In this document: positions 7,300 to 14,673 of the stretch, one piece after another | Numbering within the stretch: position 1 is the first letter of the stretch | Layout: each line of letters begins with the position of its first letter | Source of the DNA: Candidatus Magasanikbacteria bacterium CG_4_10_14_0_2_um_filter_41_10 | GTDB lineage: Bacteria > Patescibacteriota > Patescibacteriia > Magasanikbacterales > UBA922 | Direction of reading: 5' to 3' | DNA length: 15,305 nucleotides | Assembly (NCBI GenBank): GCA_002792995.1 | Contig: PFPJ01000053.1 | Location: 1,994 to 17,298 of the forward strand | Notes under the pieces: generated by a model | Seen by the model: the letters and a program-made list of their open reading frames with translations, nothing else | Told to the model about the DNA's origin: nothing | The model's database searches: none | Position numbers and translations under genes: made by a program

Positions 7300-7326
7300 A
7301 AAAAAACTCCTCCCCGGAGTTTTTTT
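7300..7326. terminator. Bidirectional rho-independent terminator
   Basis: AAAAAAACTCC (7300-7310), loop TCCCC, GGAGTTTTTTT (7316-7326). The perfect stem with A- and T-runs can stop transcription on either strand. It insulates the RNA region from the orphan-gene promoter that begins 28 nt downstream. Confidence 0.85.
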
Positions 7327-7353
7327 CATTCTGTCACCTCTCCCCTCCCCACC

Positions 7354-7382
7354 TTGACAAAATCATCCACCTCTGCCATATT
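7354..7382 (+). promoter_or_regulatory. Promoter of the orphan gene
   Basis: TTGACA (7354-7359), a 17-nt spacer and CATATT (7377-7382, 4 of 6 to consensus). The predicted start near 7389 leaves a leader of about 32 nt before the ATG. Confidence 0.65.
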
Positions 7383-7408
7383 TTCATCACCAACAGTAGC
7401 ACTACCAC

Positions 7409-7414
7409 AGGAGG
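7409..7414 (+). promoter_or_regulatory. Strong Shine-Dalgarno of the orphan gene
   Basis: AGGAGG lies 6 nt before the ATG at 7421 and decides the start. It mirrors the prs site and differs from the SD-less neighbours. Confidence 0.85.
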
Positions 7415-7420
7415 CACCTC

Positions 7421-7771
7421 ATGACTTACGTAGAAATTACGGCTACGCTCGACAACGGCAATCTGACGATGGTCATAAACACCGGAGTCAGACGAGCCGA
7501 GCTCCTGACCCAGTTGTTGAAAAACCACACGTTTGCCAAGTGTGCAACCGTCCCAGGCAACAAGCTGCGCGTCAACTTGGACATTGCCGGATTCATGCAA
7601 ACCCTGTCCTTTCTCTTCTACCACATGATGGTGGAAGTGACCGATAACGGGGTGATCATCCTCAAGATCAAAAACAACAAGCTTGCTGCCGAGATGCTCA
7701 AGCAGGCTGCTGGCGACGCGGCGGCGCTCGACGAGTCGGGCTTCTACTGCACTGCCACCATCCACCCGTAA
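7421..7771 (+). CDS. Orphan protein of unknown function, 116 residues
   Basis: I do not recognise a family. The product is small and soluble-looking, with no signal peptide or clear membrane segment. Residues 3-20 look like paired beta strands (YVEITATLDNGNLTMVI), followed by a helix near 22-35. A hydrophobic stretch FMQTLSFLFYHMMVEV is at 58-73, a strand at VIILKIK, an alanine-rich helix around 87-102, and the C-terminus is GFYCTATIHP. Two cysteines (about positions 41 and 109) form no motif. The gene looks real: it has a promoter, an ideal Shine-Dalgarno, an immediate downstream terminator, and about 50-53% GC in sampled lines against about 42% around it. It is monocistronic. Its neighbour upstream is the candidate RNA; a functional link is only speculation. 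An alternative + frame at 7354-7647 overlaps the promoter and lacks an RBS. Confidence 0.8.
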   Translation: MTYVEITATLDNGNLTMVINTGVRRAELLTQLLKNHTFAKCATVPGNKLRVNLDIAGFMQTLSFLFYHMMVEVTDNGVIILKIKNNKLAAEMLKQAAGDAAALDESGFYCTATIHP

Positions 7772-7775
7772 CCCC

Positions 7776-7827
7776 GACGCCCCTCGCGTCTGACTTGTTC
7801 CCCAAAAGGACTACGCAGCATGGGAAC
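7776..7827 (+). other. Small hairpins in the 3' UTR of the orphan gene
   Basis: GACGC/GCGTC (7776-7780 with 7786-7790) and GTTCCC/GGGAAC (7797-7802 with 7822-7827) are exact inverted repeats. They lie between the orphan stop codon and the terminator, giving a structured GC-rich 3' UTR of about 70 nt. Significance is unknown. Confidence 0.4.
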
Positions 7828-7841
7828 GTTCGGGGACAGTC

Positions 7842-7871
7842 AAAAAAAACAGCAGTGTATGCTGTTTTTTT
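7842..7871. terminator. Bidirectional terminator between convergent genes
   Basis: An A-run followed by ACAGCA (stem to 7854), loop GTGTA, then TGCTGT and a T-run (7860-7871). It can end both the orphan gene (+) and the membrane protein gene (-), whose stop codon lies 11 nt away. Confidence 0.9.
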
Positions 7872-7881
7872 GTTTGTATAT

Positions 7882-8256
7882 TTATTTCTTCTTCGCACTT
7901 TTTCGCTTCGTCTTTTTTTTTCCGCCCGAGGCGGATCCGCCTTGGGCGAACTTTCCTTCTCCCGACAATTTCTTCTCTAGCTGACTCGAGAGTTTATTCA
8001 TTACCATATTCCCTACCGTCCCAGTAAAAAATTTGCTGACAGATCCCATGTGATCACTCACATTGTCTACTTTTTTTCTGATAAATTCTACAGCGTCTGC
8101 AATGAGCTCAAGTTTGTTCGTCACATTTTCGATAATCTCATTTGCATTTTTCAGCACTCTCGCTGCCTGATACAAGAGCCAACATAAAAATACCGTAAAC
8201 CACAAGACACAAAATGATAATACAATATATAACAAATCTTGCGGTGTATTGAACAT
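7882..8256 (-). CDS. Small membrane-anchored coiled-coil protein, function unknown
   Basis: The 124-residue product has one N-terminal membrane segment (about 8-29, LLYIVLSFCVLWFTVFLCWL). A long amphipathic or coiled-coil helix follows (about 33-75, with NANEIIENVTNKLELIADAVEFIRKK-type spacing), then a glycine/serine linker and a highly basic tail (GGKKKTKRKSAKKK). This resembles DUF948/YtxH-like envelope proteins in layout, but the similarity is architectural only. The lysine tail could bind nucleic acid or acidic lipid. The ATG at 8256 has no good Shine-Dalgarno; it is preferred because the membrane helix follows directly and a promoter sits 39 nt upstream. It lies downstream of the rseP-pheST-ppcA operon but has its own promoter. 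It shares a terminator with the convergent orphan gene. Confidence 0.75.
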   Translation of the reverse strand: MFNTPQDLLYIVLSFCVLWFTVFLCWLLYQAARVLKNANEIIENVTNKLELIADAVEFIRKKVDNVSDHMGSVSKFFTGTVGNMVMNKLSSQLEKKLSGEGKFAQGGSASGGKKKTKRKSAKKK

Positions 8257-8294
8257 ATGACAGGCAGGTTAGAGTTTTAGATTGCTTCGATGAA

Positions 8295-8323
8295 AGTATA
8301 ACACAAATAAAAAGTGGTGTGAA
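8295..8323 (-). promoter_or_regulatory. Extended -10 promoter of the small membrane protein gene
   Basis: Reading the - strand: TTCACA (-35, 8323-8318), a 17-nt spacer ending in TGT, then TATACT (-10, 8300-8295). TGTTATACT is an extended -10. The predicted start is near 8288, 32 nt before the ATG. Confidence 0.7.
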
Positions 8324-8331
8324 ATACAGTG

Positions 8332-8347
8332 AAGTAATTAGTTACTT
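8332..8347. promoter_or_regulatory. Palindrome upstream of the -35, possible operator
   Basis: AAGTAA and TTACTT are exact reverse complements around TTAG, 8 nt upstream of the -35 box of the membrane protein promoter. The position would suit a regulator site. A weak intrinsic terminator for ppcA is less likely, because no T-run follows. Only the symmetry is seen; no regulator is known. Confidence 0.3.
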
Positions 8348-8385
8348 ACTATCACGTAAGACTCTAAGGCTCTAACACCTATCTT

Positions 8386-9855
8386 CTACCCCAAAAATCC
8401 ACGACGCTGTGCGGCGAGCAAGACATACTGTGACACATCATCCATGCGATTCGTAGCAAGTGCTTCACAAATACGTGTAGTGACACTCACATGTCCTTCA
8501 TCTCGAACAACATCTCCAAACCATTCACTCACCCGTTCTTTGACTGCAACAGGAAGATATGGAGAATCCATATCTACAAACGAAATAGCATCTTTCAAAT
8601 CTGACTCGATGCTGGGATACACTTCTTTGATAATACGCATATCCTCCTCTGTCAATGTATCAAGGCCAAGCACTTCCGGAGGAACACCAAGCGAATAGAG
8701 AGAGGCCGTAAACGTAATTGCTCGTGGCAAATGCTTTTCTCCCATGGTCCGAGAATATCCAAACAAACCGATGTGCAATTTTCGTTTTCTGCGTTTTGGA
8801 ATGTGTACAGCGACCTCATTAATCACATCAACGAGCTCACGAAGCTGTTCCTGATACCGCGTACTATAACGATCGATAATATCGAGTACCTGTGTTTCTG
8901 GCACGGCAATCGGTTGTTGTCTCTGTGATGCACGAAGTGTCTGAATCGCAGACTGCACCAACGCAGGATCGTTATCAAATTTGAATGACGACTGAATTGT
9001 AAACGTCTGCACACTTGGATACCCCTTCAACATTCCTTCCACTGTTTGCGGACGAAGATTGCCACGAAATGGTGCAGAACCGGCACCAAGAATCGGATAA
9101 ATGGGAATCCCCAATTCTTCACCAAGTAAATGCAATCGCTGAAGTGCAATTTTATTAATCAAGACCGCTGCAATAGAACCATAATTGACAGCAGGGTCAC
9201 TGCGCGCGAGAAACACACGCTGATACGACACATCTTTATCTTTCAAATACTCTCGGACAATATCGGCACTCGCGAGCATGTGTTCCATATCTTCAAACAA
9301 CGGAATCACGTGCACAGTTTCCGGACGAAACTCCCCTACCCACTCACTGACAGAAATATCATGAGGACGAACGGGCGTCTTTCCTTTCCCCACCACGAAC
9401 TCTTTGTAATACTTATAAATTCGATCCAAACTTTCTGCAGACGTCGTCATCGGGAGAATCACTTCAAAAATAGGTACCGTTGCCGTCTCGCCATAAAACG
9501 CACGCGCTGCATCAAATGATCGAGGAATACTTTCGAGTGTTTCGAGCAAAATTTTTCCTTCTGTTTTTTCTATTTCTGGATTTGGCACACGCACCGTCAA
9601 CCGGAGATCACTCCCAAGGGTATGCTCACGAAAAAAACGCTCATTTTGGGTGAGCAATTTTTTGACAACAAACACATCAACTTCTTTTCCTTCTGCATCC
9701 CACATCTGTTCATCACAGCCGAGATGCGCATAGGCATAATAGGCTTCCTGAACTTCGTCTTCACCACCGAGCTGAGCATGCTCGGCAAAAAATGGTTGAA
9801 ACACATTGTCAGGATGCTGCGTACTCATGCAGCGAGGGATCTTGTGCTCATTCAT
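8386..9855 (-). CDS. ppcA: Phosphoenolpyruvate carboxylase, archaeal type
   Basis: The enzyme carboxylates PEP with bicarbonate to oxaloacetate, feeding the aspartate and C4 branch. This is the short archaeal-type family (PEPcase_2, about 480-530 residues), not the ~900-residue bacterial Ppc. The signature IPRCMSTQHPDN (6-17) is intact. Further conserved-looking blocks are VIPLFEDM (183-190), FLARSDPAVNYG (215-226), GAGSAPFRG (257-265) and LFGYSRTMG. I chose the ATG at 9855, giving 489 residues and a 1-nt gap after the pheT stop. A TTG at 9879 would add eight residues (MVLKSGHN) and overlap pheT. Neither start has a clear Shine-Dalgarno, so translational coupling to pheT is likely. It is the last gene of the rseP-pheS-pheT-ppcA series. 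Known bacterial occurrences are scattered, so ancient transfer is plausible. Its oxaloacetate could supply the aspartate used by NadB. Confidence 0.93.
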   Translation of the reverse strand: MNEHKIPRCMSTQHPDNVFQPFFAEHAQLGGEDEVQEAYYAYAHLGCDEQMWDAEGKEVDVFVVKKLLTQNERFFREHTLGSDLRLTVRVPNPEIEKTEGKILLETLESIPRSFDAARAFYGETATVPIFEVILPMTTSAESLDRIYKYYKEFVVGKGKTPVRPHDISVSEWVGEFRPETVHVIPLFEDMEHMLASADIVREYLKDKDVSYQRVFLARSDPAVNYGSIAAVLINKIALQRLHLLGEELGIPIYPILGAGSAPFRGNLRPQTVEGMLKGYPSVQTFTIQSSFKFDNDPALVQSAIQTLRASQRQQPIAVPETQVLDIIDRYSTRYQEQLRELVDVINEVAVHIPKRRKRKLHIGLFGYSRTMGEKHLPRAITFTASLYSLGVPPEVLGLDTLTEEDMRIIKEVYPSIESDLKDAISFVDMDSPYLPVAVKERVSEWFGDVVRDEGHVSVTTRICEALATNRMDDVSQYVLLAAQRRGFLG

Positions 9856-9856
9856 A

Positions 9857-12313
9857 TTATGCCCGGATTTCAGCACCAAACTTTTTTTGAAGCATTGCTA
9901 CGATCTTGTCATGGATGACGTCAACATCTTTTCCTTCTAGTGTTTTCTCGTCTGATCTGTACGTGATGCGGTATGCCATACTCTTTTTTCCTTCTGGAAT
10001 ATTCTTTCCGGTAAAGACATCAAAAAGTTCGATATCGACTGTCAGTGGATCTGCTTTGATGAGTGCAGCTGCGATGTCTTCATGTTGCTTTTCTTTATCA
10101 AGAACAAAAGCAACATCTCGTTCAGTAGACGGATATTGAGGCAATGGTTGATATTGTGTTTTTTCAGTGAGAAGCGGCACAATCTCAGAAAGATTTACTT
10201 CGAGAATCGCCGTTCGTGCATCGAGCCCAAGCGTTTCGGCAGTCAAAGGATGAACTTCGGCAATATGCCCAACATGCACATCATTCACAAATACCTTTGC
10301 AAAGCGCCCTGGATGAACAAGGACATCATCGAGCGTTTTCTTTTCATAATGTACGACAAGACCTAGTCGAGTCATGACTGTTGTAAAACTGGTCGAGACA
10401 TGAAGAAATGGATTGGTGTCTCCCTTTGCGGCATGCGCCATAGCGAGGAGCGTATCTTGTCGAGGCAAGACATGCTGTTGTCCATCTTCTTCACCTTCCA
10501 ATTCTTTTTTGAAGACCTTTCCAATTTCAAATATATTCACCGTATCAAATCGATGCAAATTATGCTCTACCATCTCGAGCATATTTTCTCGAAGATGTCG
10601 TCGCAAATAGGGGCGATCCTTTGCTATTGGATTTTCAAGTTCGAGATAGTCTTTTGTATGTTCACCAACTTTTTCGAGGAGCTCTGGTGCAACAAACGAA
10701 TAATTTGATACTTCACTATAGCGTGCTTCATGCGCGAGGAGTGTTCGCAATGTTGTTTCAACATCTCGAAGAGCATTTTTTGGCGGTGGCACAATTGGGA
10801 ATGTTGGAAGTGATGGCGCGATATTGTCGTAGCCATACACACGTGCAATTTCTTCTACAAGATCTTCTCGAATAGCAATATCTTTTGTCGCGCGCCATGT
10901 TGGAATCGTGACAGAAAGTATCTGTTTCTTTTCTTTCACACCAAACCCAAGACTTGTGAGAATCCGAACCATCTCTGTTGCAGACAAATCCACACCCATT
11001 TTTCTCTGAACAAAATTTATGTCCAAATCGATTGGTCCTTGGTCAAGCGTGAAATTTGATTGATCAACAATGGTACTCGATACAACACTCTTTGGAGACA
11101 CTTCTTTGAGCAACTCGACAACACGACGCATAGCGAGCTCACACAGATTCGGATCAAGGCTTTTCTCATACCGGGCAGACGCATCAGTCCGAAGACCATG
11201 TCTTGTTGCTGTGCGACGAATAGTAACAGCATGAAAATTTGCAGATTCAATCAAGATGCTTGTCGTCTCATTTGTAACACCACTGTTGTTGCTTCCCTTC
11301 ACACCAGCCAGCGCAACGATCTTGTCTTTCGTCGCAATCACCAGATCTTCTTTTGTAAGTTTGTATTCTTTATCATCCAAAGAAGTGTACACTTCTCCAT
11401 CTTTCGCTTTTCTTACAACGATTGTTAATTGTTTATTGTTACTTGTTAATTTATTTGCGTTGAATGCATGAAGTGGTTGCCCAAGTTCAAACATGACAAC
11501 ATTCGTCACATCGACAACATTGTTTCTTGGCTGTACCCCGACACTCATGAGACGTTTTTTCAACCACGCCGGTGATTCTGCAACCTCTATACCATCAATC
11601 GCAACAGCCATATACCGTGGACACGCCTTCGTATCTTTCACAGAAACGTCTATATTATGTTTTGTTTCTTGGACCTTTATCTTCGCAGGAGCATAGTCTT
11701 TCAATTCACTTCCATACATCGCACTGATCTCCCTTGCCATGCCATACTGTCCCCACAGATCTGGACGGTGCGTCATGGACTTGTTATCAATATCAAAAAC
11801 GACATCATCAAGTGACAATGCAACCGCTAATGGCTTTCCTACATCTTTTGCACTTGCGATATGAGTCAAATCTACAATTTCTTTTTCATCTTTTTTGGGA
11901 AACATTTCGCCAAGCCCAATTTCATCACTTGCACAGATCATACCGTAACTTTTTACCCCACGAATCTCTGCTTTTTTGAGTTCAATAAGATCCCCTTCTC
12001 CATGCCATCGCACTTTCGCGCCCAGCGACCCAAATGCACAAAGCATCCCTTCTGTCACATTACTTCCTCCGCACACAACCTGTGCAGGATGCGCCTGCCC
12101 AAAGGCAACCGTACAAATATTCAACTTGTCTGCGTTCGGATGTTTTTGTACAGATTCTACTCGCCCGAGAAAAACATTATCGAGGAATTGTGCTTCATCA
12201 ATCACGCCTTCAACTTCAACAACGTGCATCGTCAAATCAATGCCAATTTGCTGTGGTGTAATCTTTTTTGGAATAGTTGTGAATTGTGAAATCCATTGTT
12301 TACTTACGAGCAT
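9857..12313 (-). CDS. pheT: Phenylalanine--tRNA ligase beta subunit
   Basis: The beta subunit of the alpha2-beta2 class II synthetase binds tRNA-Phe and edits mischarged tyrosine. At 818 residues it is full length for bacterial PheT (about 790-820). The N-terminal tRNA-binding OB domain shows FLGRVESVQKHPNADKL (about 48-64) and VCGGSNVTEGM. B3/B4 editing-type sequence lies around 215-385, a B5 domain around 410-480, a class II-like core after that, and a C-terminal anticodon-binding FDX-ACB domain beginning near YPSTERDVAFVLD. The N-terminus MLVSKQWISQF fixes the start. The ATG lies 1 nt after the pheS stop with no Shine-Dalgarno, implying translational coupling, and ppcA begins 1 nt after its own stop. 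No anomaly seen. Confidence 0.96.
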   Translation of the reverse strand: MLVSKQWISQFTTIPKKITPQQIGIDLTMHVVEVEGVIDEAQFLDNVFLGRVESVQKHPNADKLNICTVAFGQAHPAQVVCGGSNVTEGMLCAFGSLGAKVRWHGEGDLIELKKAEIRGVKSYGMICASDEIGLGEMFPKKDEKEIVDLTHIASAKDVGKPLAVALSLDDVVFDIDNKSMTHRPDLWGQYGMAREISAMYGSELKDYAPAKIKVQETKHNIDVSVKDTKACPRYMAVAIDGIEVAESPAWLKKRLMSVGVQPRNNVVDVTNVVMFELGQPLHAFNANKLTSNNKQLTIVVRKAKDGEVYTSLDDKEYKLTKEDLVIATKDKIVALAGVKGSNNSGVTNETTSILIESANFHAVTIRRTATRHGLRTDASARYEKSLDPNLCELAMRRVVELLKEVSPKSVVSSTIVDQSNFTLDQGPIDLDINFVQRKMGVDLSATEMVRILTSLGFGVKEKKQILSVTIPTWRATKDIAIREDLVEEIARVYGYDNIAPSLPTFPIVPPPKNALRDVETTLRTLLAHEARYSEVSNYSFVAPELLEKVGEHTKDYLELENPIAKDRPYLRRHLRENMLEMVEHNLHRFDTVNIFEIGKVFKKELEGEEDGQQHVLPRQDTLLAMAHAAKGDTNPFLHVSTSFTTVMTRLGLVVHYEKKTLDDVLVHPGRFAKVFVNDVHVGHIAEVHPLTAETLGLDARTAILEVNLSEIVPLLTEKTQYQPLPQYPSTERDVAFVLDKEKQHEDIAAALIKADPLTVDIELFDVFTGKNIPEGKKSMAYRITYRSDEKTLEGKDVDVIHDKIVAMLQKKFGAEIRA

Positions 12314-12314
12314 A

Positions 12315-13334
12315 TTAGAACTGTTTCAAAAATCTAAGATCTCCTGACTGAAAATGTCGTATATCTTCAATACCATACTTCACCATAATCAAACGATTCA
12401 ATCCCATGCCAAATGCCAACCCTTGCCATTCATTTGGATCATAGCCTGCTTCTTTCAATACATTTGGATGAATAAGCCCACATCCTGCCATTTCAATCCA
12501 TTCTTCTCCTCGACCAATATCTGCTTTGATATCAAGTTCAAAACCAGGTTCCACAAAAGGAAAGTAGCCAGGGCGGAATCGAATCTCGACATCACGCTGA
12601 TACAAGCTAGACACAAATTCTTTCATCACGGCAATCAAATTCGCAATATTGATATCCTTACTCACTGCCAACGCTTCAAATTGATAAAATGTATGTTCGT
12701 GTGTCGCATCGATATCTTCATTTCGAAACACACGTCCAGGATATGCAGCGCGCATTGGCTTTGTACCACCTTCACTATACTTTCTCATCAGTCGCACCTG
12801 CATATTGGATACATGCGCACGCATGCACAGTTCAGGATGATCTTTGACATAAAACGTATCCATGCCTTCTCGAGCAGGATGATCAGGTGGAAAATTCAAC
12901 GAATCAAAAACAAAATATTGACTCTCGAGTTCTGGTCCATCTTCTACAAGAAATCCCATAGCAAGCGCAGCATCTGTCATATCCTTCAATCCTTGTGCCA
13001 TCGGATGAATATGCCCATGCTCTTCTTTTGGCAGTTGAGGCTGTGTGACATCGATTGATTCGATGTCTACAATTTTTTTCATCTCTTCACGCTGAAGATC
13101 TGCTCGTTTTTCTTCTAGTTCTTTTGTAATGTTTGTTCGCACCTCATTCATCATCTCGCCAATTGCTTTCTTTTGTTCTACGGCAACATCCTTCATTTGC
13201 TTTGCAAGATTTGTAAATGCACCAGCTTTTCTCCCAAAAAATGTCTGCTCCAATTCTTCGAGCTGCGATAAATCTGACACTCGCTTCAGCTGTGCTTCAA
13301 ATTCTTTTTTTACACTTGCAAGTTGTTCTTTCAT
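12315..13334 (-). CDS. pheS: Phenylalanine--tRNA ligase alpha subunit
   Basis: The catalytic subunit activates phenylalanine with ATP and charges tRNA-Phe, as a heterotetramer with PheT. The 339 residues are the typical length. The N-terminal coiled coil that contacts tRNA (about 1-90) is followed by the class II core: MAQGLKDMTD, motif 2 as FRNEDIDATHEHTFYQFEAL, and motif 3 as AFGMGLNRLIMVKYGIEDIR. Two positions differ from the usual form. Motif 3 has Asn where ExR is normal (GxGxER becomes GMGLNR), and QFEAL stands where QxEGL is usual. The rest of the active site looks intact, so I expect a functional enzyme. The start at 13334 fits the conserved N-terminal helix; upstream is AT-rich without a Shine-Dalgarno. 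rseP ends 9 nt before it and pheT starts 1 nt after it. Confidence 0.96.
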   Translation of the reverse strand: MKEQLASVKKEFEAQLKRVSDLSQLEELEQTFFGRKAGAFTNLAKQMKDVAVEQKKAIGEMMNEVRTNITKELEEKRADLQREEMKKIVDIESIDVTQPQLPKEEHGHIHPMAQGLKDMTDAALAMGFLVEDGPELESQYFVFDSLNFPPDHPAREGMDTFYVKDHPELCMRAHVSNMQVRLMRKYSEGGTKPMRAAYPGRVFRNEDIDATHEHTFYQFEALAVSKDINIANLIAVMKEFVSSLYQRDVEIRFRPGYFPFVEPGFELDIKADIGRGEEWIEMAGCGLIHPNVLKEAGYDPNEWQGLAFGMGLNRLIMVKYGIEDIRHFQSGDLRFLKQF

Positions 13335-13343
13335 AAATAAAAA

Positions 13344-14522
13344 CTAAAACAGATTTGAAATATCTCTCCAGGTCACCACGACAATCAGGAGCATAAGCAA
13401 GAGAAACCCAATCGTATGCGCTGCCTGTTCGTATTTCATTGGCACAGGCTTCTTGAATACCCTCTCATATACTACAAAGAAAAGACGTCCGCCGTCCAGT
13501 GCAGGTATTGGCAAAATATTTATTACTGCCAAAGAGAGAGACAACATCGCCATGATGTTAATCACATAGGACAATCCTAGTCGCGCACTTTCTCCGACAA
13601 CCACTGCGATACCAACAGGACCCGCCACACTAAATGCCAACCCCTGTCCCATGACAAGTCCTTTTATCAAAAAGAAAAATGCAAGAAAAATATTGACCAC
13701 ACCAAACAAGGCAGAAAGAATTCCTTTCCAAATCGCGAGATACCACGGATATCGTACGATACCCGCGTCAGCCAAAATAATACCTAATCGTGGTGTTGGA
13801 TCTTTTTCTGAAAGTGGTTCTGGCATCAACGTAAGGTGAAGTTCTTCTCCACCACGTTTAACGGTCAACACAGATTCTTCTGTTGGGTGTTCTTCTATAT
13901 ATGACACGAGATCAGAGCTCGTAATAAGAGGAACCCCACTAATAGATTCCAAAATATCACCATATTGTACACCAGCATTGTCTGCTGGCGACCCTGACTC
14001 TACCTGTTGCGCCGTGACCATAGGAGGTTCCACAACGATGGCTTGAGGATCGCTGAGCACGTCTCTGTCTGCTGGCAACCCAATAGTAAATCCAATTGAA
14101 AGAAGAACCGCAGCAAGCACCACATTCATCGTCACGCCAGCAATCAGAACACTTCCCTTTTTCCAAAATGGTTTTGCACCAAAACTATCAGATTCACTCG
14201 CAAGTTCCCCATTTTCTCCTTTTATTTTTACAAATCCACCAAGTGGTAACCAATTAAGTGAATAGAGCGTGGCAGGAAATTCATCGGTGTGTTCTCTATC
14301 TTCTCCTCCTACAGTTTCCTTGAGCGTATTTTTTCCTTTTCCTTGAACAAAGACAAACTTTCCAGTTTTTGGATCCTTGTACCACCCAAACGCGCGTGGC
14401 GGGAATCCAAATCCAAATTCGTATACTTTCATGCCACTCTTTCTCGCGACAAAAAAATGACCCCATTCATGCACGAGGACAAGAAGAGCAAGAATACCAA
14501 TAAACAAGATAAGTGTGAACAT
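13344..14522 (-). CDS. rseP: RseP-type site-2 zinc metalloprotease (M50 family)
   Basis: This intramembrane protease cleaves membrane-spanning anti-sigma factors or signal-peptide remnants within the bilayer. With the ATG at 14522 the product is 392 residues. TM1 carries the zinc motif HEWGH (18-22), TM2 lies around 122-148, and a PDZ domain at about 160-235 contains SPADNAGVQYGDILESISG. Further membrane helices lie at about 265-290 and 318-336. NILPIPALDGG (335-345) supplies the third zinc ligand, Asp343. About 45 residues separate GFGF (37-40) from YSLNWLPLGG (87-96), longer than in E. coli RseP or B. subtilis RasP. An upstream TTG at 14609 would add 29 hydrophobic residues; I prefer the ATG because the HExxH then sits near residue 20, as in relatives. 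It is first in the operon with pheST and ppcA. Confidence 0.9.
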   Translation of the reverse strand: MFTLILFIGILALLVLVHEWGHFFVARKSGMKVYEFGFGFPPRAFGWYKDPKTGKFVFVQGKGKNTLKETVGGEDREHTDEFPATLYSLNWLPLGGFVKIKGENGELASESDSFGAKPFWKKGSVLIAGVTMNVVLAAVLLSIGFTIGLPADRDVLSDPQAIVVEPPMVTAQQVESGSPADNAGVQYGDILESISGVPLITSSDLVSYIEEHPTEESVLTVKRGGEELHLTLMPEPLSEKDPTPRLGIILADAGIVRYPWYLAIWKGILSALFGVVNIFLAFFFLIKGLVMGQGLAFSVAGPVGIAVVVGESARLGLSYVINIMAMLSLSLAVINILPIPALDGGRLFFVVYERVFKKPVPMKYEQAAHTIGFLLLMLLIVVVTWRDISNLF

Positions 14523-14634
14523 AGCTACAAATATAGACAAACCAGACAATACACCATTACTCAGAACGCGCGACAGCAATGGCAAGGCCAAGAATAATAA
14601 AAATATCAATAATGATGCTTAGGGCAATCATACA

Positions 14635-14664
14635 TTGACGAAATGATGAAAAAAGAGCTAAAAT
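14635..14664 (+). promoter_or_regulatory. Promoter of the SPFH gene
   Basis: TTGACG (14635-14640), an 18-nt spacer and TAAAAT (14659-14664), each 5 of 6 to consensus. The predicted start near 14671 leaves a leader of about 46 nt. It abuts the oppositely oriented rseP promoter. Confidence 0.6.
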
Positions 14665-14673
14665 GACGGTATC

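Noticed and set aside
7240..7300. tRNA-like T-arm on the - strand (TTCGATTCC flanked by G/C)
   Set aside because: The stem and loop sizes do not fit a T-arm, and no acceptor, D or anticodon arm can be built around it.
12354..13058. A 234-residue + strand frame inside pheS
   Set aside because: It is antisense to the conserved catalytic domain and shows low-complexity His/Ile/Phe-rich shadow composition.
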